DNA from: Epiperipatus broadwayi
Taxonomy: Eukaryota; Onychophora; Udeonychophora; Euonychophora; Peripatidae
Length of the DNA: 64,000 bases
Assembly: GCA_028023455.1 (NCBI GenBank)
Contig: JAQFVV010006306.1
Location: 3,871,001-3,935,000, forward strand
Direction: 5' to 3'
A model generated the notes under the pieces. It ran no database searches and was not told the DNA's origin. It saw nothing but the letters and a program-made list of their open reading frames with translations. Numbering within the stretch: position 1 is the first letter of the stretch; each line of letters opens with the position of its first letter. Shown one piece after another: positions 11,740 to 25,190 of this stretch. A program made the position numbers and the translations under genes.

Positions 11740-12920
11740 CCACAGTCTTTTGGGATCAAGTTTAGAATTTCAATTATCCACCCATTTGTCATCTCTTCTA
11801 ACACTATATCCAGTCTAGTTGAATGTCAGTCTCTCTTTCAATAATGTTTGTGATATTTGCTTGTTCTTTTACTAGTATATTTCATTATTAACCCCTTTTT
11901 TGTAATCTTAAATGACCTATCACTAGACTTCATGTGCGAAATGCAGTCTGTGATATTGTTCTATTAAGTTTTCAAGTCTTAGACCCATAAAAAGTATTAT
12001 CAGACTTTATTAAATACTTTATTTTGCAAGCATATTTCCTTTTAATATGTATTTCTATAAAAAAAAGACATTTAAATTTCATCTATTATATTTCCACCTG
12101 CATTTATTCTTTGCTTAAGGTATTTAACCTGCTAACTTCTAAAACATTACTATATATCATTACTTTCTTCTAGTGTGAAACCCCTTTAGCCTTTAATATT
12201 GATTTTTAGTCCTATCTACTTGTGAAACTTTCATCTAACAACTGTAACATTTCCTGAAGTTCTTAAACACTACCACATTGTTTGAAAAACCTACACGATA
12301 CAAACAATTTTCATTTATTTTAATTTATATTGTTTTCCACTTCAATCCACAAAATATTTCTCATAAAATAAACATAAAACATTTTGTAGAGATAGAAATA
12401 ACTTATCAAACATCTTAATCCATGCATGCTTAAATCATTGTTATTTCCTTATTAAATACTGAAATAATTGTAATCGAAAAAAAAAAAAGAACCTCCAGTC
12501 ATATGCTGTTTATAAACATATATTAAAATCTCCGTCCATTCACCTGCCAGTAATAGTTTAAAAGCATAAGTGAATTCACTTATGCTTAAAGTATATTCTT
12601 ATGTAAGCCAATCACTACTGACCATGCTTATCTCAAGAAACGAATCTATTATTTCTTTCATGATTACGAAGTTAAATAGTAATTCACATGTACTGATCTT
12701 CCTAAAGTTCTCCTAATACTTTCTAATAGTATTCTAATTATATTTATAGCTTTTCTTATGGTTAGCTTCAGTTCAAAAGGTTTTTATAAACAATTTGTAA
12801 GGATCTCGATAAATATCTTATATAGAAGCAATAGAAGACTGGTATGTTTGTAGTTTCTAACATTTTTTTTTATACCTTTTCTTAAGATCAATATTACTAC
12901 GGCATTCTTTCAAACATCTT
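11740..12920 (-). mobile_element. Decayed non-LTR retrotransposon reverse transcriptase
   Basis: On the minus strand at about 12910-12790 the text reads KGIKKNVRNYKHTSLL.LLYKIFIEIL, the RT fingers block (KKGD..NYRPISLL...YKIF.KI). Further down come LQEMLQLLDE near 12250 and blocks of the thumb and C-terminal region, ending at TTTCTTCTAACACTATATCC near 11790, which corresponds to TCTAGCAATATGTCC of the 35-kb copy. Many stops and shifts; the catalytic F/YADD was not located. The element is old and inert. Confidence 0.6.
12562..12587. repeat. Perfect 26-bp palindrome
   Basis: AAGCATAAGTGAA followed by its exact inverse TTCACTTATGCTT, with no spacer. It could be a chance event or a small excision footprint. 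No known operator is implied. Confidence 0.8.
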
Positions 12921-14139
12921 TATCACTTTAAACATTTAGCTTACTGTGATTCTTATATTTACTGTATCTTTAGCATTTTTTATTTAAAACATAGTAGACA
13001 GCTTGAAATTAGGAAGGTTGATGAAATTACAAAAAAGGCTTCAAATTAATTTTGATCAGAATGTGCTTATCTAATGAGGCGAATACAAGAAATTAGAGCA
13101 GGGGAAAGCAAAGCAGACTAATTGTTAAATAGCTGCAACTTTATACAGTGAAGTTAACTTACAAGCATTAGAAAATAATACTTCTAGCATTGTCAAATTA
13201 CGAAATGATAGAACATATTAATGGTTCGTGCTTCCTTAACATGCGTTGTTTGTTTACCTCCTGTGTGCGTACTCAATTTTGCCCTAATATGTATCACTGT
13301 AGAAGAAGGACAGTTACAAAGTCCAGCCCTAGTATGCGCAGAAAAAAAATTAATACCCCAAATTACACAAAATGATAATAATTAACCTGTAAGTGGATAG
13401 TGATGAAAGAAGATAATAGTTCCAAACAGCCTGAAATGATGATTGAAGTACATAATGACTACTTAGAAATATTGATTTGGAAATCTGAAGAAGGATCAAC
13501 CAAAAGGGTAGTTTATGTATCCATTATCATTACAAGTGATAAAATATAAATGATTTGTCCTAGGATTGCATATAATTACACATATATATATATATGAGAA
13601 ATTAAAAATTTCTGACTATCACCAGATGCAATTGTAACTGCCTACATAAATAAGAAAATTGGTAAGATTGTTTTAATGTGTACCATATGTGATGTAATCA
13701 TAAGGTTTTAAATTGTATGTTTCATAACTTGTTTAACTATGACTATTTTTATTACTATTCATTTTTTAGTAAGGAAATTCAGGTTTCTACTAAATTAAAT
13801 CTAAGATTTGCTTAAATCTCATTAAGGATGGATAAAAATAAGATGAAGCTGAATCAAAATCAAGGAAAACATAAAAAAATGGTATTAAGAAAATATATAT
13901 AAAAAAAAAAAATATAAAAAAACTAATCTCAAAAAAAAAAAAGAAAAGAAAATATGGTTTACTAAGAATAAAAATAATTGTATCGTTAAATACGACCAAA
14001 AGAATTTTTTTTTTTCTGATTTGTTGTTAAAAAAAATTGCCCCCCCCCCCAACAACTCCAAATTATTAATAATAGTAATCGTAAGGATTAAAGGGTTTAA
14101 ATTTCTAAATGGAAAAAACCCACAAATACAATATTTTAA

Positions 14140-15550
14140 AATAGATATGTTGGATTATTTCTATCATTTGTCTGAATTGTTAAACCTAATTAAACTTTTT
14201 CAAATATATCCTCTTTTCCTAGATGTGGTTAACCTAACCCATAATAGCACTAGCACGGGAATCGAATTGGTAATCTTTAGATTTAAGAGTAATGAATTCA
14301 AAATGATGTTCTAATTATCTAGGCTATTCTATCATACTTATCTATGAAAGACCTCAAGTTTTCTCCATTATTTCTTTTTAAGAATATGGTTAATGACTGG
14401 TTTCCAAATATTGTGGATTATCACATTATGGTTGACTTACAGGGTTATATATCATTATCATATGCTTCATAAAATATACTTCTTTTTGCTTTTTCTTCTC
14501 TGACCAATAATTTTGTCTAAACATATGTTCATTGTTACATGCACATATCTATTACTTTAATCATATCTGCCTTTTCCTCTCTAATCATTGTTTTGCATTT
14601 TTAAAATGGAACAATTAAGTTTCATTGATATATGTTCTAGCATTCACATGGTATTCATAAACATGACTTTTATTCATCAACAAGGTTTTGCCGAAATTAG
14701 GATTCCCCCACAGTGTGTTATGGCAAAAACTGTTCAGATATGACACTGATTGCAGATTTATTTTACCTGCCACAGTTCCACATTTTTTTTATGTTTCTGT
14801 TCTATGTTTATTCAAAGTTTCCTTAATTATAGTTACTAGATAATCATTTTTCACAGTTTGTTCTATGTTGGATTTTTCCCCCCATTCAATTTACTTCTGA
14901 AAGAACTTATTTCACTTTGTTCTATAGTAATAGCATATCTCCATTTTTTTTTTTTTGTTTTTTTGCATGAATGGACGCATACACTAAGTGTTTTCATGAG
15001 TAAATTTTTGTTCTTGTCCTAATTCTAATAGGAATTTAATTGAAAAGAAATGTTGTTGATGCGTGTCTAGAATATCTATAACAGTGCTTCACCATATGGA
15101 CACGTAACAAATATATCATTGACATTGCTGCTAATTGAAGATGTCAATGGTGTAACCATATTCAACTTTGATTTCATTGAAAAATAGTGTTATATTGATG
15201 ATAGTACTGTTATCAAGTAGAATATTATGAGTTCCATTGTACTATCACAAGGAAGAGCCAATCTAGTTTGTAGACAATCACTTTCAATTAATTTTTTTTT
15301 TCTAACAATCTATAATGAATTAATAGTGGGTATGTTTGTAAATAAACTTTCCACATCAAAGCTTTCTAAGATGATATTTATTTCTATTGTCATGTTTTTT
15401 ATTAATTCCACAAATTCTTAGAATCCTTGATAAATTTTGATACGATACATTTCTAAAAATTGCAACAGATCTTAATGAAATGGGTCCTTATAAATTTAAG
15501 ATATATTTATACAGGGGTGAAGTTTTGCTAAAATATAGGCAATACTGTCT
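14140..15550 (-). mobile_element. Decayed Penelope-like element, minus copy of head-to-head pair
   Basis: At 15362-15330 the minus strand reads SFDVESLFTNIP, the hallmark RT block of Penelope-like elements, followed by LQTRLALPCDSTMELIIF at about 15270-15210. Downstream (lower coordinates) the RT is unreadable. At 14420-14140 lies the family's 3' module: TTGGAAACCAGTCATTAACC, AGAAAACTTGAGGTC, a degraded tRNA-like segment and the terminal GATAGAAATAATCCAACATATC. The copy faces away from the plus-strand copy that starts near 15760. Confidence 0.65.
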
Positions 15551-15759
15551 GAATAATACTTATTGCTATGTTTCTGGAGCTAGTAAAGAAATTTTTATCC
15601 AATTTTCAGAGTATGCCCACAGCAAGGAATTCTCTTATTGTAATAATCAATGATATTCATAAAACTGTAGAATGATCATATTTTCTTATTAATAGATTAA
15701 CAGAATTCTTTAACATTCTGCATAATATCATACTTTCAATACAATACAAAATGCATTAT

Positions 15760-17075
15760 AATAAAATCAAGGTTTAGCTATGGGCTCACTACTGCCACCC
15801 ATAATTAGTAACATTTACATGGAAAGCATAGCCGTAAATAATATTCCATTTCCACCAAAAGTGTGGCTTTGCTAAGATGATACATTTATTATATGGTCAT
15901 ACAATGAAGCTTTTTTAGAAACATTTTGCACACACATCAATAACATATCTCCTTCAATTAAATTCATAACAGAAATAGAGCAAGAAAATGGCATTCATAA
16001 TATACTCTTGTAACAAAACTACCCTCATGGCAAAATCCAAACTTCTATTTATAAAAGTCATGCAGAAATATACTTAATATATGCATCTTATTATGATAGA
16101 AGTACAAAAAATGGAGCAATACTATCACTAAGAACAAATTAAAAAAAGTTTGTTCAAAAAACAATGATTAAAAAAGGACAGATCAAAATAGAACAATACT
16201 ATTACTAAAAAATAAATTAAAAGAAGTTAGTTCAAAAGACAGTGATTAGAAAAAGAAGAATCCAATATAGAATCAATTTTCATGAAGAATGTTTATCCAA
16301 TACCATCATTAAAAAAACTTTAAGTAGACCAATAAAAACAAAAACCTAAAAAATCAATGAAGTGCATTCACACAAACTAAAGAAAATCTTCATTCAATAT
16401 AATGTAAGAATAACTTCTGAAATCCATAACAAATTGTGAGGGATCTTAATTTCTAGAAAACCTAAATTTGAAATGCTAAAATACAAGGATTGCATCTAGA
16501 AAAAAAATATGTGAAAGCACAAAGACATAAATTGGTGAAGCTAGCCACCATATTGAAAAACAAAAAAACATAAAACAATGAATAGAAAAGAGAGACGTAT
16601 CTAAGATACAAGACCATGCATGTACCAATGAACATACATTTGATTAGCAGAAACATAAGAGTATTCAACAGAAGGAGGAAAAGTAGAAAAAAAATAATTA
16701 AAAAAAACTACTCATATGATAATGGTAATTAACTCCATAAGCCAATCTAGCCTATTAATTCATCTTTGAAAACTACAAGTCAATCAGGCCTTGAAAAAAG
16801 AAAAAAAAAATGAAAACATCAGGAAGACTCTCATAGATAGATAAATAAATGTTGCTTTTGATAAAATTTCGTAGTTGGTTAGAACATCAGGTCACCAGTT
16901 TAATTCCCATGCTGACACTGATCAGGCAAACACCACCTGAAATGTGGTTCATATTAATCCGTGGGTTATTATCAGTTGAACATTTAAAAAGGTGCGCATA
17001 AAACTTGAATTTTTCTGGACAAGTTTACCAGTTCAACTAGACGATGAAAATCATTACCACAAAGTTTTATGCAAT
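15760..17075 (+). mobile_element. Decayed Penelope-like element, plus copy of head-to-head pair
   Basis: At about 15770-15910 the plus strand reads GLAMGSLLPPIISNIYMES and then DDTFIIW, the RT palm of Penelope-like elements (AMGSPLSP..ANIYME, YVDDTF.IW), followed by SIKFITEIEQENG. A remnant of the C-terminal region follows to about 16680. The 3' module starts near 16710 and includes a tRNA-like piece at 16868-16905 (TAGTTGGTTAGAAC, AGTTTAATTCCC). Several stop codons and shifts. It matches the copy at 38940-40485 over its second half. Confidence 0.68.
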
Positions 17076-17624
17076 CATAAAAATTCTTGTCTACTTCTCT
17101 AATCTCAATTCCTTGATTCTTATTCAGTATTAAATTGCTGTTCTTTTGCAACATTATTCGATTAGAAGAATGTATATCTAAATAAGACCTACTCCCAAAT
17201 TACACACTCAGAGAGAGAGACACATATAGAGACATATTAAAAAGTCAATCTGAACTTAGCCCTATTTATTGTTGTATATTTTATATGACAATTTCTCTCA
17301 ATATTATCTATATGAAGAGTAATGTTATTGATAACTTTTCCAAAACTTTTGAAAAATTATTATTTAAGTAGATTATCCAACAGCCATCTTCAATGTTCGT
17401 TTTTTTTTTTTTTTTGACAGGTTTGTTTCAGTATATTTTTTCTTTTCAAATACTTTCATTTATGCTCTGATGGATTTAAATCAGGGCGGTTATCACCTAC
17501 CCTTCCTGGGCGGGGGAGGAATCATTGGAAGTTAGGGTATAAGTGGCTAAATCATTAATATTATTGTTTAATATAGCTAAGATCTGCAGCATTACATTTA
17601 TTAAATATTCAACTTATCATATCA

Positions 17625-18115
17625 TTTCTAGTTAAACAAGGCAAAACTCTCCACACAGTAGAGCCACCCTGTGCCAACCAGAGTAATCAATGGATGCCAG
17701 AAGGTTTGTGCATAAAATCCCTATCTAGTGCCTACTCATTCAAAATCCCCAGACTAGTTTCTGGCTTGTGGCCTTCGTCAGTGAGGAGCCTTGGATCTGA
17801 GAGCACTGCACCTAGATCTTAGGATCTAATGCAACCCTCCAGCAGCCACCTTTTATCTCTACTTAACTACAAAACTATGAGAATGAAATTGAAAACACAA
17901 TAATATTTTTAATCTAAGCTCAACAGCTTATATAGTCATATGGGTCTGAACTCAGTCTGGGGATATTGGATGAGTAGATAGGGATTTTATGCACAAGCCT
18001 TCTGGCATCCATTGATTACTCTGGTTGGCACACGGTGGCACTACTGTATGGAGAGTTTTGCCTTGTTTAATAACAATTATGTGCTAGTATAAGAGATGGT
18101 GATCATGTGATGTTT
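17625..18115. mobile_element. Recurrent inverted-repeat element, most complete copy
   Basis: The left arm (17639-17760) reads GGCAAAACTCTCC, CAATGGATGCCAGAAGG, TTGTGCATAAAATCCCTATC and CCCCAGACTAGTTT. The right arm (about 17955-18070) is the inverse: GGGGATATTGGATGAGTAG, GGGATTTTATGCACAAGCC, CTGGCATCCATTGATTACTC, GTATGGAGAGTTTTGCC. The centre includes AGCCACCTTTTATCTCTACT. About 490 bp, no open frame. The same family recurs at 1-310, 10735, 33670, 38657 and 48215. It is best called a MITE or fold-back element; no clean target duplication is visible. Confidence 0.78.
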
Positions 18116-19084
18116 AATCATTTCTTATTACTGTAACTTATTAGGCCGTCTCTATCATCACTTTGTAAATCTTATAGTAAAAGAATTATTTCTTGAAATT
18201 GTTGCAATAAAATAATTTGGAGAATCATAATAACATCATTCTTTTGAACATTTGAAAGACTAAAAAAAATTTCTATTGAAATTCATTTTTCAAATTGATT
18301 CTTAATACTCAATAAATCGGCTAATAATATTTTAAACTTTAATAATAATAGCTAATTACTTAAATATAGCAAAGAAGTGAGTTTCCGTGTATCATGACAT
18401 ATGGTTCCAAGTTTCAGGAATAGTACATAATTTGCGTTAACACATGTGTATAAAGTACAGTTATTTTCAATGTAAATTTACACTATGGGTACATAACAGT
18501 TAATAAAAAAAACTGTAAGAAATATCTGGATGACTAAAGTTAATACAGGTAGAATATTGTTAGATACCTATTATTCAAAAATTTCCATTATCTAAATAGA
18601 ACTTGAAAAGTGATTTTTAATCTTTTATAGTAAATAAATTAAACATATATTTATAATCAAAATTAAGAACAACAAAATTCAGTGAATACTTGTAAGTTAA
18701 TAAGTCTAATATTAACTGAGTTTGGGTTTACAGTGAAAGAGTAAAAGATCTATTATTAAAATTTGAGACGTTCACAAATCTGATAAAACTTGACCAATAA
18801 GGATTTCCGATTAACGGTTTTTTTTTTTTAAAAAAAAATAAAAACTTGTCTGTTAATAAATATCAACCCTCCCCCCCCTTTTTTTTGAATGAACAGTGCA
18901 ATTAGTTGAAGGTTATATAACTTTATCTCCTCTACTTTTTCTTTTGAAAAGATAAATAAAATTAGATATGTGATTTTATTCTTCACCCCTTTTCCCAGTA
19001 AAATTTTCTCTCTCTCAAAAAAAATTAAATTTGCTACAGAACTTTTGCATTGTTCTATATATTTTTTTTGTGCTAAAAGGGGGT

Positions 19085-19205
19085 GAGGTATATGGCTTTA
19101 TTGCTCGGGAGTTTATAAGAAGTTCGAGTGCCAGAATTGATCCTGGGACTTCCCGAGTCTCAAATCGGACACTCTACCTACTGTACCAAATTGCGCAGGG
19201 TTTTG
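19085..19205 (-). repeat. tRNA-like segment (tRNA-derived repeat)
   Basis: On the minus strand: TTTGGTACAGTAGGTAGAGT (A-box region), CCGATTTGAGACTCGG (stem-loop like an anticodon arm) and CCAGGATCAATTCTGG (B-box region). The same B-box text appears at 32320 on plus. The acceptor ends do not pair well, so it is not an intact tRNA gene. Confidence 0.5.
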
Positions 19206-20139
19206 GGATGATAATTATTGATTAAACGGAAAAGTTAAGTGACAAACTAGAAAATTCAAACTTAATTGAAAAAGACCTTTATTACATGTTTTATTGTGAT
19301 ATTTTACAATTACGCATCTAGAAATTTACACTGCAAATCAAAATTTAAAAAATAAAATATCTTTTTTTACTAATTTCTAATTATTATTTTTTTCTGAAAC
19401 GCAATTACGTGAAATCGTAGTTATTGTCATTGAAGATTAAGGGAGAATGTATTGACGACGTACTATGCATTATAAATTGCTAACTTAGTGTAGTAAATGA
19501 AGTATTACAATTTAAAGCAACATTTGTTCATTTTCATTGACAAGAATAGTCAAGATTTAGTTAGTCGAAGTTTTACTGATAATTCATAAAAATTAAAAAT
19601 AATCAATATACAGAAGGCAACATTTTGGACAAATTTTTACCAATGAAATTGGATCATTTAAAGTATTGATAATTCATAAATGGTCATTTTGGCCGATATT
19701 TAACGAATTATTACAATTATTATAATTACATCCATTTTAATTATCCTATTTCTCTTATGTAAGATTTGAAACTACAAAATGTCATAATTAAAAATCTCTT
19801 ATATTTATAACTGAGCATGCTCAGTAAATTAATAGAAGCATACATATATGAGCCTAGTAAAATTGTGTACAAAATTTTTTTTTTCTTCTATTAACTGAAT
19901 TATTGTTTTTTTTAGAGGAGATATTTGATTTTGAAAGAACTTTTTATCAAGCAAAATAGGTCGAAGTTTTATTTTGAGCTTGCAGAATATTCTCAAAAGG
20001 AAATAGTTGAAAAAAAAAAAGCATTATTAACTGCCATTATTATTTTTATTCCTTTATTTTTTAATTTCACTTCTTGATATTTTTTTTTTTGTTGTTTATG
20101 ACGTTTGTATTATAAAAAGACTATTCTTTTTTTTTTTTT

Positions 20140-20192
20140 TCATATGTCAAAGCATTGACTGGGAAGCGAACCCGGGCCAGCTGCTTGCAAAA
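20140..20192 (-). repeat. Truncated tRNA-Val-like SINE
   Basis: Third copy of the family at 604 and 4327: GGGAAGCGAACCCGGG and AGCTGCTTGCAA are kept, the head is lost, and poly-T (tail) precedes it on plus. Confidence 0.6.
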
Positions 20193-20484
20193 AAAAAAAC
20201 AAAAACCCAGAGTCAATGATTTTAGATACTTGCATTCAATATCGTATGCTGGCATTCTGCATCAGTTATTTCTTTAAAGGAAATTATATTAATTTAATAA
20301 TAAAGAAACAGAAAAAAACTATAAACTTCCCGAGCCTTGAAATACAGTTTATAAATTATAGTACCGGAAACCCACCAACCACTATTACTAATTTTAACAG
20401 CATGTAGGTAACTCTTATTACTGCTTAAATAAGTAATGTTTAGAATTATAGTCATATTACAGAACCTTTTCATTCAAACATGTT

Positions 20485-20690
20485 ACTCAGAACTATTTGT
20501 AAGACTCACAACGAATCATTTTAAGAAATTTGCAAACACAATTTTGCTTTTCATTTATTAATGCTCATCCATTCAATCTAATTATCAGACCGAATGAATG
20601 GGCATTGATATATGAAAAGTAAAATTGTATTTGCAAGTTTATTAAAATGATTCGTTACAAGTTTGCTTACAAATAATTTTAAGTAATGTA
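20485..20690. mobile_element. Fold-back element, arms about 90 bp
   Basis: Left arm blocks ACGAATCATTTTAA, AATTTGCAAACACAATTTTGC, TTTTCAT and ATGCTCATCCATTC recur inverted at 20592-20690 (GAATGAATGGGCAT, ATGAAAAGTAAAATTGTATT, TTTGCAAG, TTAAAATGATTCGTT). The spacer is about 15 bp. No coding capacity. Confidence 0.75.
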
Positions 20691-21004
20691 TTAGAACGAG
20701 CATATTCTGTGATATGATTATCAGCCATTATATAATAGAATAGAACGTGTAAGAAATTATGAGTACTATTATCATATAATAAGCCCATTCATCATATATT
20801 ATATAAAATATAATGGACATGGATAAAGATGCAATCATGAGATTTATAATTACTCATTTATCATTTATTCAAGTCAGCAAAGTGTTCTTTCTGTTTATTA
20901 TTTGACAAATACAAACATTTATATATTTATGTCTGTATAACAGATAAATTTAAAACATTTTCAAAGAAAACATTTTCATGTGAAGATATAAAAACTTTAA
21001 ATTA

Positions 21005-21373
<369 letters not shown>

Positions 21374-22642
21374 CTAATAACAAATATTAATAATCCTTGG
21401 TCAAATAATACTACTAGTTACAATATTATATAGTATTTATTTTAATCTTACAAAGGTAATTTAAAACAAATTCAAAAATACAATTTACAAGTTAAATGAA
21501 AAATAGCTAAATTTTTAAATTTAAAATAACAAAAAAAAACTGAAATTTATGAACAAAACAACAAAATATTATATAGAAAGGTTTCAATTATAATAATTTG
21601 TTTGTTTTGATCTATGCCTGGCTTCTCATAAACTTTAATAGTCTATAACATATTCTAAATAAAGGCATAGAAAATATTAAATATAAAACATCTGAGAGCT
21701 GTAAAAAATTCAAAGAAATATAAATAATTTAAAAAAAACACGCACATATTAAATAATATTTGATTATAGTAAGGTAGAATGAATTTGATAATGCAGCAAA
21801 AAAGTTCTATAATAATAAAAGGTTTAATATATATATAATAAATACTTTAATATAAAAATATTAAAATAATAAAAGAATATACTGAAGCAGATGATCTGAT
21901 GCTCAGATCCTGCTTCACAGCCCACATCCAATCTTCTACCATCTAACTATGTTCAAACCCGTCCTTATGCACTTATATATATTTATTAATACGTATATTT
22001 CTTTTGCTTTAGTATTGTAACATAAATAACGTGGATATTTATATATCTTAATCTAAAAACCATTTTAATAAATAAATATTTAATATCATTCTCATATGTA
22101 TGCGTGCACAAATGATAAATCTATATATATTTCAGTGTAGGAGATTACTAATAAATCATTAAAAGTTATGTTATATATAAATTGTATTTAAAATCATATA
22201 TGAAATGTATTATTTTTCTTATTTAATTTAGCAGTCAGAAATGATGCAATTCTTTTAAAAAGTCTCTTGAAAACAATTACCCGGAAAAGCCATTAGTTAA
22301 AAGTAAAAAGATTACAATTTTGTAATAGTAAATAAACCCATTAGTGAAAATTTTGTCCACGCCAGCTTGTTTTAAAATCATAAGACTTATTTTAAAACAA
22401 TCGTTCGAGAAACTGATAACAGAATTGCATTGTTTCAAAAGTCTTACCAGATAAGAAAGTATCCAGTCATCCGATTTCAGCTATACGTTAAGTGCTTAAA
22501 CTGCCTGAGGTCCAGCAGTAATTGCTATATTATATCAACAAAATAGAAGTATAAATACTGCTGGATTTGAATCCAAAAAGAGAAGAGAGACCACCAAATT
22601 ATGATGATGCCAAACAAAATCCATGTCAATTTTAATTTTCAT

Positions 22643-22946
22643 TCAATGTGCCGCGAGTAAAGGAAATTTCACCTTCCCCTCCGTTCCAATATGCTTTTCC
22701 CATAGCGAAGCTCTGGATCCCATACTGATGAACTCTAAATGTCTGCCGATAAAGTAAATGCTACCTATCATGTCGTATTTTAAAACCCCAGATCTAGTGA
22801 ACTAATGGCGATGAATGTTATGCTTATCAAGGACTGCTATTCCAGATATCAAGGTAAAAGAAGTTTAGCCTCTTTTGATTCTCAAATTCAGCCTTCTTTA
22901 TAATCCTGACGCTCTGTTCTGATCCTATAGTTAAATGTTTTCATAT
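22643..22946 (-). pseudogene. Unidentified broken coding stretch, segment 1
   Basis: Two overlapping minus frames both read like real protein. The first runs from about 22946 to 22833 (SEQSVRIIKKAEF then FYLDIWNSS). A shift near 22835 leads to a 63-codon open stretch that ends KFPLLAAH and TGA at 22645-22643. Codon use and GC are richer than in the surrounding DNA. A further 42-codon stretch of Lys/Ile-rich text lies upstream near 23100-22980. I do not recognise the family. It could be a nested host pseudogene or an old insertion from a DNA virus; nothing visible decides. Confidence 0.4.
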
Positions 22947-23697
22947 TATGTAACTTTCTATAACTCTATATAACTGATCCTCATTAAGCCTCTTTTAATA
23001 TATTTTCTTTCTTTATTTCCACATGGCAAATAATATCTAATTTAATATATTTATGTATTTCTGTTTTCTTTAGAATGCCAATAATAATTTCCAAAATCGC
23101 TAACACATATTTTATTTCAATTTTTCCTACCCTTTACTTACGGGGTAATTAAGAATGTAAATTAATTAAAAACAAGTCTTATTCATTTGTGCATATGTTT
23201 GCGATTTTGGAAAATAAAGTCATTAAATTATAAAAATTTGCTATAGAAAACAGAGAAACATCTGTTTTCCTAAAATGTTTATTTTTTTTTCTTTCTAAAT
23301 AATAATGCGCTATTTTAACTTTAATGCATCTCATATATATATAAAATCTATATTTTATCCCAGCTATTACTGCCATCCCAGTTATTTATGTATCAATTTT
23401 ATTTACTTTCAAAAAAAGCATTTATTAACCGAGATTGATATTTATGAAGTGTGTGGGGAGTTATGAATAACTTAAAGTAAAAGGGAGGGGAATCTTTATA
23501 TCTTAAAATTATATATATATTTAGTTAAATCTATCATCCATGCCTGTTTAGTAATTTATTCATACTATTACGCAGGGTATTCTATATTTTCTGGGTATTA
23601 AATAAGTAAGATAGTCTATAAAGCCATTTATGCTTCATTATTCTCAAGCGTTGCATGCATATAGGCCATTTCATTTATATATATTTGTGCTTCTCTC

Positions 23698-24055
23698 TTA
23701 TATGGAGGTATTCGCTAAGTCAAGCCCCATTGTTGTTCTCATGTCCTTAAACCAGGCTGTGAAATCACCCTGGGGACATATTTGGTTGTATGCGTGTGCT
23801 TTATACGGGAATCGCTCTGGAAAAACCAGCCCGATAAATGCATCACCAACCACTCTTAGTTTCTAAACCGATCCTGTCAACGTTTGCAGAGTAAATCGGT
23901 AATCCTCGTTCAATAAACTTCATGAAGCACACTCCAGGATCCATAATTGGACCACCCAAGCCTGACGCCATGCATGTACCGCCTTTCATTATATTTTTAG
24001 TAAACCCATGAACATCCATAAGCCATAGTACACAGACATCTATGCCCATTATTTA
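23698..24055 (-). pseudogene. Unidentified broken coding stretch, segment 2
   Basis: The minus strand has a 68-codon open stretch (24049-23843) with GGTCMASGLGGPIMDPGVC and IERGLPIYSANVD. A one- or two-base shift near 23855 leads to a second 50-codon stretch in another frame, containing DAFIGLVFPERFP, ICPQGDFTAWFKDM and a TAA at 23700-23698. Cys, Gly and Trp content is far above that of chance frames here. An in-frame TAA lies two codons before the Met, so the upstream part, if any, is in another frame (for example YNNITYICGDANNKYLTEV near 24310-24260). Family unknown to me. Confidence 0.45.
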
Positions 24056-24636
24056 ATATTCGTGTCATTTGTGATGAACTTATTATTAATATAAATATTC
24101 ATTAGCTGTCCCACACATCTGCCACTTTATAAACCAATTTAATAATAATTACATTCTATAAAAATGTAATATTTGCTTGTTAAAACTATTCTCTTTCAAG
24201 TCGGTTAAATGCTATTTTCATTTCTCTGGGGGTGGAATAATATCTTAATAATATTTTCTCATAGCGCTACTTCTGTAAGGTATTTATTATTGGCATCGCC
24301 GCAAATATAAGTAATGTTATTATAAGACCTGAATTCTTATGTGTAAATTAAAAAGAATCTTATTAATGAAATCCGTTATTATATAATATTCATGAGGCTA
24401 GGGTCAGACAAATAATCAGACACATTTATTTGTTATTAATATAATAAATCTTAATATATATATATATATATCAACTCTCGAATCATTGCTTTCTTTTAAT
24501 TAAGTTATTATTAATTTATAAGTTATGCTCATAATGACTAGATGATCTCCGCTAAAATACAAAATTAATATGCAAGGTCACGAGCCTTCATTGCTCCTAA
24601 AGTATAGTTCGTTTTTAAGTTAGTCTATCATTAAAG

Positions 24637-25190
24637 TTAGCTTAGAGTCTTTTTGTGTCTCCGATGAGCGATGCCGGCGGTGAGAAGTAAAATTAGATCG
24701 ATATCATCGGGATTGTTGCTCATAATGTTATAGATCTGGGAAATAGGCAAATAGGGCAGAATTCATGAGTGTTCCTGACTTATGTATCTTGCGTATGATT
24801 GGATCTGAGGTACTTTTGCCTAGATGCTAGATCTTGTTATGTGAGCATACAAATCTGACCGGTACAATACATAGGATGTTAATAAATACTTTGATAGCAT
24901 ACCTTTCTTCCTAATTGAGTAGATATAGATCACTTCATATAAAGGTGATAATAAGCCATATCCAGATCACCAAAAAGCTATAGAGTCAAAATAATTTATA
25001 AATTTCCTAAGACCAATAGCACACACATGCATATATTGTACTTTCCACAAAATTCTGACTCAGAATAACACAAAACATCTTGGGTTCTAGGGGCGGGTGA
25101 TTTACTTATTTTTTTGGAACTCTTACTTGCGAGTAGAAGCAAGTAAAATTCATAATCATAGATAAACCGCGTATGAGTGAAGGTTAATTC
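24637..25190 (-). pseudogene. Unidentified broken coding stretch, segment 3
   Basis: Minus-strand protein-like text in two frames. About 25185-25000 reads FTHTRFIYDYEFYLLLLASK, CYSESEFCGKYNICMC. From about 24990 to 24637 a second frame reads YLLTSYVLYRSDLYAHI, QSYARYISQ, NIMSNNPDDIDLILLLTAG and ends HRRHKKTLS, TAA. The second frame is interrupted by only three in-frame stops in roughly 350 bp. It is co-oriented with segments 1 and 2, so all three may come from one insertion. I cannot name the gene. Confidence 0.4.

Noticed and set aside
13790-13999. 69-codon Phe/Ile/Tyr-rich minus frame
   Set aside because: Produced by poly-A runs on plus; same for other Phe/Tyr-rich frames such as 25249-25766 and 52620-52868.
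23630-23866. 78-codon plus frame
   Set aside because: Antisense shadow of the better minus-strand stretch at 23698-24055.
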